From assembly GCF_020404845.1 (NCBI RefSeq), contig NZ_JAIOJZ010000052.1:1-54297 (forward strand): a stretch of DNA of 54,297 nucleotides. Direction: 5' to 3'. A model generated the notes under the pieces. The model had not been told where the DNA came from. It did no database searches and saw nothing but the letters and a program-made list of their open reading frames with translations. Source of the stretch: Streptomyces hyderabadensis. GTDB taxonomy: Bacteria; Actinomycetota; Actinomycetes; Streptomycetales; Streptomycetaceae. The translations under genes and the position numbers were made by a program. Numbering within the stretch: position 1 is the stretch's first letter; every line of letters begins with the position of its first letter. This document shows positions 34,992 to 43,483 of this stretch, piece by piece.

Positions 34992-36164
34992 CTAACCCGC
35001 CGGATGCCCGATCAGCATCGTCGGCGCCCCCGCGACCCGGGTCAGGAACACGGTCGCGGCGTTCGGCCCTTCCGGCTTGACCTTCTTCCGCAGTTCCTCC
35101 GGCTCCACCGCCGAGCCCCGCTTCTTCACGGTCAGCGTCCCGACCCCGCGCTCCCGCAGCAGCGCCTTCAGCTTCTTGACGTTGAAGGGCATCCGGTCGG
35201 TGATCTCGTAGGCGGTGGCGTACGGCGTGCTGCGCAGCTCGTCGGCGGTGACGTAGGCGATGGTCGGGTCGAGCAGCCCGCCGTCCAGGTCCGCGGCGAC
35301 CTCGGCGACCAGGTGGGCCCGGATGACGGCGCCGTCCGGCTCGTACAGGTACCGGCCGGGCGTGCGCACCCCGGGGTCGGGCAGGCCCGTGCCGGGCAGG
35401 GTGCGGGGGCCGGGCAGCAGCGTGGCCCGCACCGCCCCCGGCGCCGCGCCGGTCCCGAACCACAGCACGGCCTCCTTCACGTCCCCGCCGTCGGAGATCC
35501 ACTCCGCCTCGGCGTCCTCGGGCACCGCCTCGTGCGGGATGCCGGGCGCCACCTTCAGCGCGGCGGCCCGGGAGGCCGTACGGGCCGCCCGCACGGCCCA
35601 GGACAACGGCGGCGAGTACGCCTCGGGATCGAAGATCCGGCCCCGCCCGCCCCGGCGCGCGGGATCGACGAACACGGCGTCGTACCCCGCTGTGTCCACC
35701 TCCGAGACATCCGCCTCGCGCACCTCGATCAGCTCGCCGAGCCCCAGCGCCCCGGCGTTGGCACGGGCCGCCGCGGCCGTGACCGGGTCCCGGTCGACGG
35801 CGAGCACCCGGATCCCGGCGCGGGCCAGCGCGATCGCGTCGCCGCCGATCCCGCAGCACAGGTCGGCGACGGAGGTCACGCCCAGCGCGGCGAACCGCCC
35901 GGCCCGGTACGCCGCCACGCTCGCCCGCGTCGACTGCTCCACCCCGTTGGGCGTGAAGAACATCCGCCCGGCGTCCTCGGCCCCGAACTTCGCCGCCGCG
36001 CGCTGCCGCAGCCGGGCCTGCCCGAGCGCCGCCGACACCAGCTCGACGGGATGCGTGCGCCGCAGCCGGGTCGCGACCGCCAGCTCGCGCGCGGGGTCGG
36101 TGTCGCGCACCTCGTCGAGGAGCGCGCGGCCTTCGGGGGTGAGGAGGAGGTCGAGGTCGTTCAC
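34992..36164 (-). CDS. Class I SAM methyltransferase, THUMP-like C-terminal domain
   Basis: A 390-aa protein. The central SAM-binding fold includes 'SVADLCCGIGGDAIALARAG' (motif I), 'VDRDPVTAAAARANA' and 'DAVFVDPARRGGRGRIFDP'. The C-terminal part ('PFNVKKLKALLRERGVGTLTVKKRG') matches the THUMP-like domain found with these methyltransferases. The substrate is unknown, perhaps RNA. The start is GTG at 36164 ('MNDLDLLLTPEGRALLDEV'); the frame extends further upstream through an unrelated gene on the other strand. Confidence 0.88.
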   Translation of the reverse strand: MNDLDLLLTPEGRALLDEVRDTDPARELAVATRLRRTHPVELVSAALGQARLRQRAAAKFGAEDAGRMFFTPNGVEQSTRASVAAYRAGRFAALGVTSVADLCCGIGGDAIALARAGIRVLAVDRDPVTAAAARANAGALGLGELIEVREADVSEVDTAGYDAVFVDPARRGGRGRIFDPEAYSPPLSWAVRAARTASRAAALKVAPGIPHEAVPEDAEAEWISDGGDVKEAVLWFGTGAAPGAVRATLLPGPRTLPGTGLPDPGVRTPGRYLYEPDGAVIRAHLVAEVAADLDGGLLDPTIAYVTADELRSTPYATAYEITDRMPFNVKKLKALLRERGVGTLTVKKRGSAVEPEELRKKVKPEGPNAATVFLTRVAGAPTMLIGHPAG

Positions 36165-36254
36165 CGGGTCATTGTGGGCCAGTCGGTGGATGGTGTGCCT
36201 CCGGCGCGGTGTCGGGCGGGGTTCGGCGGCAGGGGACTGCGAAGATCCGGCACC

Positions 36255-37193
36255 ATGCGAGAAGTCGTACAAAATGACAAAAGTCGGGCGTCGCGTCGCG
36301 GGTCCCGGGCACCTCGTCCCACCGCCGCCCTCGCTGTCGCCGTCCTCGCCGCTCTCGCCGCCGGCTGCGCGCAGGGCGACGGACACGGGGTGCGCGGCGC
36401 CGCCGGCCAGCAGGCGCCGGAGGCGCCCCCCGCCCGCGCCGTCGACGGCGCGGCGAAGGCGCGCGAGGCCCGGGCCGCCCTGGCCGCCGCGGCCAAGCGC
36501 TGGGACCTCAAGAAGGTCCCCCTGACGGCGCCCGCGCCGCCGGCGAAGAAGCCGGAGATCAAGGCCCGCGAGGGCTTCGAGGTCGACGGCCAGGAGGAGG
36601 ACGCGCTGCCGCCGGTCTTCACCACGGTCCCCACCAAGGAGAAGATCGTCTTCCTCACCATCGACGACGGCGCCGAGAAGGACCCGGCGTTCCTGCGGAT
36701 GATGAGCGAGCTGAAGATCCCGTACACCGTCTTCCTCACCGACGAGGAGATCAAGGACGACTACGGCTACTTCAAGAAGATGCAGGCCCGCGGCGTCACC
36801 CTCAACAACCACACCCTGAGCCACCCCTACCTGCCCGCCCTGTCCTACGAGGAGCAGAAGCGGGAGATCTGCGGCATGCAGGACGTGCTGGAGAAGCACT
36901 ACGGCAAGCGCCCCGTCCTCTTCCGCCCGCCCTACGGCAACTACAACCGCGACACCCTGCGCGCCGCCAAGTCCTGCGGCATCGAGTACGCCCCGATCTG
37001 GAGCGAGGAGGTGTACGTCGACCACTGGGAGTACCGCGAGTGGGACCAGGACCTGCACCCCGGCGACATCGTCCTCACCCACTTCCGGGGCACCGACGAC
37101 TGGGACGGCACCATGACCGACATGGTCCGCCGCTTCCTGGACCGGATCACCGCCGACGGGTACGCGGTGGCCCGCCTGGAGGACTACCTGTGA
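36255..37193 (+). CDS. Polysaccharide deacetylase lipoprotein 1 (CE4)
   Basis: A 312-aa secreted lipoprotein with lipobox 'LAAGC' (Cys38). The NodB/CE4 deacetylase domain lies at about 125-310. Motifs are 'LTIDDGAEKDP' (first Asp pair), 'NNHTLSHPY' (the H-x-x-x-H metal site), 'LFRPPYGNYN' and 'IVLTHF'. It probably removes acetyl groups from cell-wall sugars or another polymer. A linker of about 80 residues is Ala/Pro/Lys-rich. The ATG at 36255 starts it. The stop overlaps the next gene. Confidence 0.92.
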   Translation: MREVVQNDKSRASRRGSRAPRPTAALAVAVLAALAAGCAQGDGHGVRGAAGQQAPEAPPARAVDGAAKAREARAALAAAAKRWDLKKVPLTAPAPPAKKPEIKAREGFEVDGQEEDALPPVFTTVPTKEKIVFLTIDDGAEKDPAFLRMMSELKIPYTVFLTDEEIKDDYGYFKKMQARGVTLNNHTLSHPYLPALSYEEQKREICGMQDVLEKHYGKRPVLFRPPYGNYNRDTLRAAKSCGIEYAPIWSEEVYVDHWEYREWDQDLHPGDIVLTHFRGTDDWDGTMTDMVRRFLDRITADGYAVARLEDYL

Positions 37194-37918
37194 GGCGAGG
37201 GCGGTTCCGTCCGGCCGGCGCCGCCCTGGCCGCCCTGCTGCTCCCGCTCGCCGCCTGCGACCGCCCCGCCTCCCCCGCCCGACCCGCGGCGGCGGCCGGG
37301 GACCCCGCCCAGGGCGCCGACCGGGGGCGCCGGCTGCCGCCCGTCGTGGACCACGTCCGCACCGACGACCCGGTCGTCTTCCTCACCTACGACGACAGCG
37401 CCGAGCGCGACCCGGCCTTCGCCGGCCTGGTCCGCGAACGGCGGCTCCCGGTCACCCTGTTCCTCACCGACACCGTCGCCGGTCCGGCGTACGGCGACTT
37501 CGCCCGGCTGCGCCCGTTCGGCGCGAGCCTGCAGAACCACACCCTCGACCACCGCTCCCTGCGCGGCCTGCCCTATGCCGGCCAGCGCGCCGAGATCTGC
37601 GGCCAGCAGACCAAGCTCAGGTCCCGCTTCGGCGTCCGCGCCCGCCTCTTCCGCCCGCCGCACGGCACGTACGACACCACGACCCTGCGCGCCGCCGCCG
37701 ACTGCGGCATCACCGCCCTGGTCCTGTGGCGCGCCACCCTCGACGCCGGCGGCGACCTCACCTACACCCGCGGCGACCACCGCCTCCACCCCGGCGACAT
37801 CATCGCCGTGGACCCGGACCACCCGACGGCCGCGAACCTGACGGCCCGCACGGAACGCCTGCTGGAGACGATCGAGGGGCAGGGGCTGAGGGTGGGCAAC
37901 CTGGAGGACTACCTCTGA
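37190..37918 (+). CDS. Polysaccharide deacetylase lipoprotein 2 (CE4)
   Basis: A 242-aa paralogue of the preceding gene. The lipobox is 'LAAC' with Cys23. CE4 motifs are 'LTYDDSAERDP', 'QNHTLDHRS' and 'LFRPPHGTYD', followed by 'HPGDIIAVD', where the usual motif 5 His is replaced. The linker is shorter than in copy 1. The GTG at 37190 overlaps the upstream stop (GTGA), so the pair is coupled. A tandem duplication with divergence is the likely origin. Activity of this copy is less certain. Confidence 0.9.
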   Translation: MRRGRFRPAGAALAALLLPLAACDRPASPARPAAAAGDPAQGADRGRRLPPVVDHVRTDDPVVFLTYDDSAERDPAFAGLVRERRLPVTLFLTDTVAGPAYGDFARLRPFGASLQNHTLDHRSLRGLPYAGQRAEICGQQTKLRSRFGVRARLFRPPHGTYDTTTLRAAADCGITALVLWRATLDAGGDLTYTRGDHRLHPGDIIAVDPDHPTAANLTARTERLLETIEGQGLRVGNLEDYL

Positions 37919-37938
37919 CTTCCTGATGCCGGCTTCTT

Positions 37939-37954
37939 GATGCCGGCCGGCATC
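37939..37954 (+). terminator. Palindrome after the deacetylase pair
   Basis: GATGCCGGCCGGCATC is a perfect 16-bp palindrome starting about 20 bp after the stop codon. It could fold or act as a transcript end. A second GATGCCGG lies just upstream at 37925-37932. The role is unproven. Confidence 0.4.
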
Positions 37955-37957
37955 CTC

Positions 37958-38026
37958 CAGCCCGTCCGGCGCTTGAGGACGAGGCCCGTTCAGGGCCGAA
38001 GCGGGGGTCTGGGGGGCGGCAGCCCC
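37958..38026 (+). repeat. Dispersed 'GTCCGGCGCTTGAGGACGAG' intergenic repeat
   Basis: The stretch begins CAGCCCGTCCGGCGCTTGAG, continues with GACGAGGCCC and ends in a G-rich run followed by GGCGGCAGCCCC. From memory it resembles an abundant Streptomyces intergenic family. It sits upstream of the groES promoter. It is distinct from the four copies of the other element. Confidence 0.65.
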
Positions 38027-38102
38027 ACCGCCGCCCGCACCCACGCAGGGTGCCCCCACAAACCGGCGTTCACCAGAAAACCCCGCCGACGCGCCGCAGG
38101 CA

Positions 38103-38129
38103 TTGGCACTCCGCTTGACCGAGTGCTAA
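38103..38129 (+). promoter_or_regulatory. CIRCE operator 1 of groESL
   Basis: TTGGCACTC-N9-GAGTGCTAA matches the CIRCE consensus TTAGCACTC-N9-GAGTGCTAA at all but one position. It is the target of the HrcA repressor. The operator covers the -35 of the predicted promoter. Confidence 0.95.
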
Positions 38130-38144
38130 TCCCAGTCATAGTCT
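38115..38144 (+). promoter_or_regulatory. Vegetative promoter of groESL
   Basis: TTGACC (38115-38120) and TAGTCT (38139-38144) are separated by 18 bp. The -35 lies within the spacer of CIRCE 1 and CIRCE 2 starts just after the -10, so HrcA would block it from both sides. Confidence 0.75.
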
Positions 38145-38149
38145 CGGCT

Positions 38150-38176
38150 CTGGCACTCCCCAGTGGAGAGTGCCAA
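38150..38176 (+). promoter_or_regulatory. CIRCE operator 2 of groESL
   Basis: CTGGCACTC-N9-GAGTGCCAA is a second clear CIRCE inverted repeat, 20 bp after the first and 99 bp before groES. Confidence 0.93.
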
Positions 38177-38275
38177 CTACGCGACGGGCAGGTCCGGCAC
38201 CCGCGACGACGGATCCACCTGGTCGCCACCTCAGACAGTTAACCCCGTGAGATCTCCGAAGGGGGAGGTCGGATC

Positions 38276-38584
38276 GTGACGACCACCAGCTCCAAGGTTG
38301 CCATCAAGCCGCTCGAGGACCGCATCGTGGTCCAGCCGCTCGACGCCGAGCAGACCACGGCGTCGGGCCTGGTCATTCCGGACACCGCCAAGGAGAAGCC
38401 CCAGGAGGGCGTCGTCCTGGCCGTGGGCCCGGGCCGCTTCGAGGACGGCAACCGTCTTCCGCTCGACGTCAGCGTCGGCGACGTCGTGCTCTACAGCAAG
38501 TACGGCGGCACCGAGGTGAAGTACAACGGCGAGGAGTACCTCGTCCTCTCGGCCCGCGACGTGCTCGCGATCGTCGAGAAGTAA
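38276..38584 (+). CDS. groES: Co-chaperonin GroES
   Basis: A 102-aa GroES, the lid of the GroEL chamber. The start 'MTTTSSKVAIKPLEDRIVVQ' and the mobile-loop region 'TTASGLVIPD' are diagnostic. 'DVVLYSKYGGTEVKYNGEEYL' marks the C-terminal part. The GTG at 38276 follows a GGGGGAGG region. It forms an operon with groEL, under HrcA/CIRCE heat-shock control. Confidence 0.98.
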   Translation: MTTTSSKVAIKPLEDRIVVQPLDAEQTTASGLVIPDTAKEKPQEGVVLAVGPGRFEDGNRLPLDVSVGDVVLYSKYGGTEVKYNGEEYLVLSARDVLAIVEK

Positions 38585-38608
38585 TTCACCGAAGCATCCT
38601 GCTTCTCA

Positions 38609-38661
38609 ACTGCGCCCCTGGCCCCCGCAACCCACAGGTAGCCGGGCGTCGGGGGCGCAGT
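38609..38661 (+). promoter_or_regulatory. Intercistronic hairpin between groES and groEL
   Basis: Arms ACTGCGCCCC (38609-38618) and GGGGCGCAGT (38652-38661) pair perfectly around a 33-base interior. A smaller GAAGCA/TGCTTC hairpin lies just before it. These may act in mRNA processing or partial termination, giving more groES than groEL. Confidence 0.55.
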
Positions 38662-38703
38662 GCCGTATAACCCCAAGATTTCCGGAAGAGGGCTCACGCT
38701 CCC

Positions 38704-40329
38704 ATGGCGAAGATCCTGAAGTTCGACGAGGACGCCCGTCGCGCCCTCGAGCGCGGCGTCAACAAGCTCGCCGACACCGTGAAGGTGACGATCGGCCCCA
38801 AGGGCCGCAACGTCGTCATCGACAAGAAGTTCGGCGCCCCCACCATCACCAACGACGGCGTCACCATCGCCCGTGAGGTCGAGGTCGAGGACCCGTACGA
38901 GAACCTCGGCGCCCAGCTGGTGAAGGAGGTGGCGACCAAGACCAACGACATCGCGGGTGACGGCACCACCACCGCCACCGTGCTCGCCCAGGCGCTGGTG
39001 CGCGAGGGCCTGAAGAACGTCGCCGCGGGTGCCTCCCCGGCGCTGCTCAAGAAGGGCATCGACGCCGCCGTCAAGGCCGTCTCCGAGGACCTCCTCGCCA
39101 CCGCCCGCCCGATCGACGAGAAGTCCGACATCGCCGCCGTGGCCGCGCTGTCCGCCCAGGACCAGCAGGTCGGCGAGCTGATCGCCGAGGCGATGGACAA
39201 GGTCGGCAAGGACGGTGTCATCACCGTCGAGGAGTCCAACACCTTCGGTCTTGAACTGGACTTCACCGAGGGCATGGCCTTCGACAAGGGCTACCTGTCG
39301 CCGTACTTCGTGACGGACCAGGAGCGCATGGAGGCCGTCCTCGACGACCCGTACATCCTGATCAACCAGGGCAAGATCTCCTCCATCGCGGACCTGCTGC
39401 CGCTGCTGGAGAAGGTCATCCAGGCCAACGCCTCCAAGCCGCTGCTGATCATCGCCGAGGACCTGGAGGGCGAGGCGCTCTCCACCCTCGTCGTCAACAA
39501 GATCCGCGGCACCTTCAACGCGGTGGCCGTCAAGGCGCCCGGCTTCGGCGACCGCCGCAAGGCGATGCTGCAGGACATGGCCGTCCTGACCGGCGCCACG
39601 GTCATCTCCGAGGAGGTCGGCCTCAAGCTCGACCAGGTCGGCCTGGACGTGCTCGGCACCGCCCGCCGCATCACCGTCACCAAGGACGACACCACGATCG
39701 TCGACGGTGCCGGCAAGCGCGACGAGGTCGAGGGCCGCATCAACCAGATCAAGGCCGAGATCGAGGCCACGGACTCCGACTGGGACCGCGAGAAGCTCCA
39801 GGAGCGCCTCGCGAAGCTGGCCGGCGGCGTGTGCGTGATCAAGGTCGGCGCCGCCACCGAGGTGGAGCTGAAGGAGCGCAAGCACCGTCTGGAGGACGCC
39901 ATCTCCGCGACCCGCGCCGCGGTCGAGGAGGGCATCGTCTCCGGTGGTGGCTCCGCGCTGGTCCACGCCGTCAAGGTGCTGGAGGGCAACCTCGGCAAGA
40001 CCGGCGACGAGGCCACCGGTGTCGCGGTCGTCCGCCGCGCCGCCGTCGAGCCGCTGCGCTGGATCGCCGAGAACGCCGGCCTGGAGGGCTACGTCATCAC
40101 CTCCAAGGTCGCCGAGCTGGACAAGGGCCAGGGCTTCAACGCCGCCACCGGCGAGTACGGCGACCTGGTCAAGGCCGGCGTCATCGACCCGGTGAAGGTC
40201 ACCCGCTCCGCCCTGGAGAACGCCGCCTCCATCGCCTCCCTCCTGCTGACGACCGAGACCCTGGTCGTCGAGAAGAAGGAAGAGGAAGAGCCGGCCGCCG
40301 CGGGCCACGGCCACGGCCACGCCCACTGA
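38704..40329 (+). CDS. groEL1: Chaperonin GroEL1
   Basis: A 541-aa GroEL, a folding chamber that needs ATP. Motifs include 'GPKGRNVVIDKKFGAPTITNDGVTIA', 'AGDGTTTATVLAQAL' and 'GGGSALVHAVKVLEG'. The C-terminus ends 'GHGHGHAH', the His-rich tail of the actinobacterial GroEL1 that pairs with groES, unlike the Gly-Met tail of GroEL2. The ATG at 38704 follows GGAAGAGG. A terminator lies just downstream. Confidence 0.97.
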   Translation: MAKILKFDEDARRALERGVNKLADTVKVTIGPKGRNVVIDKKFGAPTITNDGVTIAREVEVEDPYENLGAQLVKEVATKTNDIAGDGTTTATVLAQALVREGLKNVAAGASPALLKKGIDAAVKAVSEDLLATARPIDEKSDIAAVAALSAQDQQVGELIAEAMDKVGKDGVITVEESNTFGLELDFTEGMAFDKGYLSPYFVTDQERMEAVLDDPYILINQGKISSIADLLPLLEKVIQANASKPLLIIAEDLEGEALSTLVVNKIRGTFNAVAVKAPGFGDRRKAMLQDMAVLTGATVISEEVGLKLDQVGLDVLGTARRITVTKDDTTIVDGAGKRDEVEGRINQIKAEIEATDSDWDREKLQERLAKLAGGVCVIKVGAATEVELKERKHRLEDAISATRAAVEEGIVSGGGSALVHAVKVLEGNLGKTGDEATGVAVVRRAAVEPLRWIAENAGLEGYVITSKVAELDKGQGFNAATGEYGDLVKAGVIDPVKVTRSALENAASIASLLLTTETLVVEKKEEEEPAAAGHGHGHAH

Positions 40330-40351
40330 GCGCTGCGCTGAGCTGAGCGAA

Positions 40352-40385
40352 CGGTGCCCGGTCCCCTGCGGGGGGCCGGGCACCG
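40352..40385 (+). terminator. Terminator of groES-groEL1
   Basis: A 15-bp stem, CGGTGCCCGGTCCCC (40352-40366) and GGGGGCCGGGCACCG (40371-40385), has one G-U and a four-base loop. It lies 22 bp after the groEL stop. Confidence 0.88.
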
Positions 40386-40449
40386 CTGCTTCGGGGCGCC
40401 GGTGCCGGGGGGCGTCCGCCCCGCCGGGTTCGTCGCCGGGCGCGGCGCC

Positions 40450-40482
40450 GTTGTGGCTGGACGCGCAGTTCCCCGCGCCCCT
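40450..40482 (+). repeat. Dispersed intergenic element, copy 4
   Basis: GTTGTGGCTGGACGCGCAGT followed by TCCCCGCGCCCC differs from copy 3 by one substitution (GGTC to GGAC) in the shared core. It lies between the groEL terminator and the convergent SDR gene. Confidence 0.85.
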
Positions 40483-40557
40483 GGGGGCGTCGCACCTGAC
40501 GAGCCTCAGAAAAGCGCCACGGTTCAGGACGGACCGCAGCGGATCACGCCGACGGCC

Positions 40558-41331
40558 CTACTGCGGCCCGTACTTGCGCCCCGTCCGCGACGTGATCCCG
40601 CCCAGCAGGCCCCGCGGCACCAGCTTGGCCGCGCCCATCAGGGTCTTGTAGCGGGGGTCGGGGATCGACAGGGACTTGCCGCGGGACAGGTCGGCGAGGG
40701 CCGCCGCCACGACCTTGTCCGCGTCGAGCCACATCCAGCCCGGGATGTTGTCCGTGCCCATGCCGGCCCGGGCGTGGAACTCCGTGCGCACGAAGCCGGG
40801 GGCCAGGGCCATCAGGCGTACGCCGCTGCCGGCCAGGTCCTTCGCCACGCCCTGGGTGAACTGCACGACCCACGCCTTGGAGGCGCCGTAGGTGCCGCGC
40901 GGGACGAAGGCGGCGACCGAGGCCACGTTGACGACGCCGCCGCGGCCCCGCTCCCGCATCGCCTCCACCGCCGCCGAGGTCAGCCGGAGCACCGCCTCGC
41001 AGTGCACCTTGAGCATGGTCAGCTCGTCGGCCATGGGCACGTCCAGGAAACGGCCCTTGTTGCCGAAGCCGGCGTTGTTGATCAGCAGGTCGACGGGGCT
41101 CCGGCGGGAGCCGAGCCGGTCGGCCACGGCGTCGATGCCGGCGTCCGTGGACAGGTCCGCCGTCAGCACCTCCGCCTCGATGCCGTGCCGGTCGTGCAGT
41201 TCGGTGGCCTGTTCGCGCAGCCGCTTGGTGTCACGCGCCACCAGCACCAGGTCGTGTCCGTCGGCCGCCAGCCGACGCGCGAACGCGGCGCCGAGGCCCG
41301 CCGTCGAGCCCGTAATCAATGCCGTTGTCAT
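40558..41331 (-). CDS. Short-chain dehydrogenase/reductase
   Basis: A 257-aa SDR. The NAD(P)-binding motif is 'TGSTAGLGAAFA' and the structural motif 'LLINNAGFG'. The catalytic Ser and Tyr-Lys lie in 'VNVASVAAF' and 'YGASKAWV'. The sequence 'LMALAPGFVRTEFH' is typical of classical SDRs. The basic 'ARDTKR' after the second strand suggests NADP preference. The substrate is unknown. Convergent with groEL and upstream of nothing obvious; the ATG at 41331 has ATTG-poor context, so expression signals are unclear. Confidence 0.93.
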   Translation of the reverse strand: MTTALITGSTAGLGAAFARRLAADGHDLVLVARDTKRLREQATELHDRHGIEAEVLTADLSTDAGIDAVADRLGSRRSPVDLLINNAGFGNKGRFLDVPMADELTMLKVHCEAVLRLTSAAVEAMRERGRGGVVNVASVAAFVPRGTYGASKAWVVQFTQGVAKDLAGSGVRLMALAPGFVRTEFHARAGMGTDNIPGWMWLDADKVVAAALADLSRGKSLSIPDPRYKTLMGAAKLVPRGLLGGITSRTGRKYGPQ

Positions 41332-41385
41332 GGCGCAAGGTTAGGGTGCCGGATCGCGGGTGCGGACCGAGCCGGTCCGCTTCGT

Positions 41386-42054
41386 TCAGGCGCCGTACTC
41401 CGCCACGTACTTCCGCGCCGACGCCAGCGCCTCCGGGTGCAGCGCGTCGCCCGCCGCGAGCAGCCGGGGGAGCAGCTCCCGCTGGGTCGTCACCGCGCGG
41501 AACTGCAGCGCCACCGTCACCTCGTGCGCGGGCCGGTGCACGATCCGCACCGGGTCCCCGGCCCGGATCTCACCGGGCTCCAGGACGCGGAAGTACGCGC
41601 CCGGCACCCCCTTCTCCATGAAGCGCTTCACCCAGCGCGGCTCACCCATGTGGCCCTGGAAGGTGCGGCAGGGGATGCGTCCGGACGTCACCTCCAGGAG
41701 CAGCTCGGGGCCGACCCGCCAGCGCTCGCCGATCAGGGCGCCGGCGAGGTCGAGGCCGGTGGTGGTGAGGTTCTCGCCGAAGGAGCCGTTCGGCAGCGCA
41801 CGGCCCAGCTCGCGCTCCCAGTCGTCCAGGTCCTCGCGCGCCACCGCGTACACCGCCTGGTCGTCGCCGCCGTGGTGCCGGGTGTCGCAGACCGTGTCGC
41901 CGGCCAGGCCGCTCGCCCCGACCCCCTTCGCCCCGGGCGCCGCGACCCGCACGGGGCCGTCGGCCGGACGCTTGTCGATGCCGGTGACGCCCTCGGGCTG
42001 GTCGGTGTACGGCACCGCCTTCGCGCGGCCCAGGTTGACGGACAGAAGCCTCAT
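41386..42054 (-). CDS. MOSC domain protein
   Basis: A 222-aa MOSC domain protein of the YiiM type. 'DKRPADGPVRV' and 'GDTVCDTRHHGGDDQAVYAV' are MOSC features, with 'PNGSFGENLTTTGLDL' and 'IPCRTFQGHM' carrying the conserved Cys. MOSC proteins handle molybdopterin sulfur or reduce N-hydroxylated compounds; the substrate here is unknown. The ATG at 42054 ('MRLLSVNLG') is preferred; ATGs at 42069 and 42087 would extend it. It is divergent from a LysR gene 95 bp away, which could regulate it. Confidence 0.88.
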   Translation of the reverse strand: MRLLSVNLGRAKAVPYTDQPEGVTGIDKRPADGPVRVAAPGAKGVGASGLAGDTVCDTRHHGGDDQAVYAVAREDLDDWERELGRALPNGSFGENLTTTGLDLAGALIGERWRVGPELLLEVTSGRIPCRTFQGHMGEPRWVKRFMEKGVPGAYFRVLEPGEIRAGDPVRIVHRPAHEVTVALQFRAVTTQRELLPRLLAAGDALHPEALASARKYVAEYGA

Positions 42055-42149
42055 GGCGGGAAGGTGCATGCGAGAACGGTAGGTCATGCCTGGTCAAAGC
42101 GGCGACGCATTATTCGCCGTCCGGTCAAAGGGTCGCTTATCCTCGGGGT

Positions 42150-43064
42150 GTGATCGAGGCTCGTCATCTCCGCGTGCTGCGCGCCGTGGCATCGACCGGT
42201 TCCTTCTCCGCCGCGGGGCGCGAGCTGGGCTGCACCCAGCCCGCCGTCAGCCAGCAGATGAAGGCCCTGGAGGCTTCCGTCGGCACGCCCCTGCTGGTGC
42301 GGACCGGACGCGAGATGCGGCTGACCCAGGCCGGAGAGGCGCTGGTGCGGCACGCCGCCGGGATCATCGCCGGGCTCACGGCGGCCGAGGAGGAGGTCGC
42401 CGCGATCGCCGGGCTGCGCGCCGGCCGGGTCCGGCTGGTGTCCTTCCCCAGCGGCAGCTCCACCCTCGTACCGACCGCCCTGGCCGCGCTGCGTGCCGCG
42501 CACCCCGGCACCCGGGTCTTCCTGGAGGAGGCCGAGCCGCCGAACTCCGTCGAGCTGCTGCGCGAGGGCGACTGCGACGTGGCGCTCGCGTTCCGCTACG
42601 AGGGGGCGGCCGGCGCGGAGGAGTGGGACGACCTGGTCGTCCGCCCGCTGCTGACCGACCGGCTGGTGGCGCTGGTCCCCGAGGGGCACCGGCTCGCCCG
42701 CACCGAAGGGTCCGTGGCCATCGGGGAGCTGGCCCGGGAGTCCTGGATCGCGGGCTGCCCGCGCTGTCGCGGCCAGCTGGTCGAGGTGTGCGAGGGCGCC
42801 GGTTTCACCCCCCGCATCGATTTCGCGACCGACGACTACCCGGCGGTGGCCGGCCTGGTCGGCGCGGGCCTGGGCGTGGCCGTGCTGCCCCAGCTCGCCG
42901 TGGATTCCGTACGTCCCCGGGGAGTGCGCACGGTCGCGCTGGAGCCGGCCGTGCGGCGGGAGATCGTCGCGCTCACGCTGCCCGACCTGGCGCAGGTGCC
43001 GGCGGTGACCGCCACCCTGGACGAGCTGGCCCGGGCGGGGGCGCGCCAGTCGGCGGCGCGCTGA
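42150..43064 (+). CDS. LysR-family transcriptional regulator
   Basis: A 304-aa LysR regulator. The HTH domain (about 1-60) reads 'MIEARHLRVLRAVASTGSFS' and 'CTQPAVSQQMKALEASVGTPLL'. A substrate-binding domain follows ('VRLVSFPSGSSTLVPTALA', 'CDVALAFRYEG'). It is divergent from the MOSC gene, the usual arrangement for a LysR factor and its target. The start is GTG at 42150. The effector is unknown. Confidence 0.93.
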   Translation: MIEARHLRVLRAVASTGSFSAAGRELGCTQPAVSQQMKALEASVGTPLLVRTGREMRLTQAGEALVRHAAGIIAGLTAAEEEVAAIAGLRAGRVRLVSFPSGSSTLVPTALAALRAAHPGTRVFLEEAEPPNSVELLREGDCDVALAFRYEGAAGAEEWDDLVVRPLLTDRLVALVPEGHRLARTEGSVAIGELARESWIAGCPRCRGQLVEVCEGAGFTPRIDFATDDYPAVAGLVGAGLGVAVLPQLAVDSVRPRGVRTVALEPAVRREIVALTLPDLAQVPAVTATLDELARAGARQSAAR

Positions 43065-43144
43065 CCGCGCGGGGGAGTCGGGCGGCGGGTTCCTGAGAGC
43101 CTTGCGCCGAGCCGTTCGTCGCGTTCTTCCAGAGAAACGTTCCT

Positions 43145-43483
43145 TCAGTGAGGTGCGGCCGCCTCCCCGCCGGCCGACGCCGATGCCGTCGCCGCCACCA
43201 GGCGGTTGCGGGCCCGTCCCATGAGCTCCTCGCGCTCGTCCTCGGTCAGCCCGCCCCACACGCCGTACGGCTCACGCACCGCCAGCGCGTGCGCCGCGCA
43301 CTCGGCGCGGACCGGGCACCTCATGCAGACCTCCTTGGCCGAGTTCTCGCGAGCACTCCGTGCCGCACCGCGTTCGCCTTCCGGATGGAAGAAGAGCGAA
43401 CTGTCCACCCCGCGGCACGCAGCCAGGAGCTGCCAGTCCCACAGGTCCGCGTTCGGTCCGGGAAGGCGGGAGAAATCTGCCAT
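43145..43483 (-). CDS. whiD: WhiB-family protein WhiD
   Basis: A 112-aa WhiB-family regulator binding a [4Fe-4S] cluster. The four ligands are Cys23, Cys53, Cys56 and Cys62, and the 'GVWGGLTEDER' turn follows. Its length, cysteine positions and divergent location next to bldM match WhiD of S. coelicolor, needed for late sporulation; its mycobacterial counterpart is WhiB3. The ATG at 43483 has AAGGGGT eight bases upstream. WhiB proteins generally act through the primary sigma factor. Confidence 0.9.
   Translation of the reverse strand: MADFSRLPGPNADLWDWQLLAACRGVDSSLFFHPEGERGAARSARENSAKEVCMRCPVRAECAAHALAVREPYGVWGGLTEDEREELMGRARNRLVAATASASAGGEAAAPH

Larger units (their letters stand above)
37919..38275 (+). 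other. Non-coding stretch before groES
   Basis: These 357 bases contain a 16-bp perfect palindrome (37939-37954), a dispersed intergenic repeat, then the groESL control region with two CIRCE operators and a promoter. No gene is supported. Confidence 0.85.
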
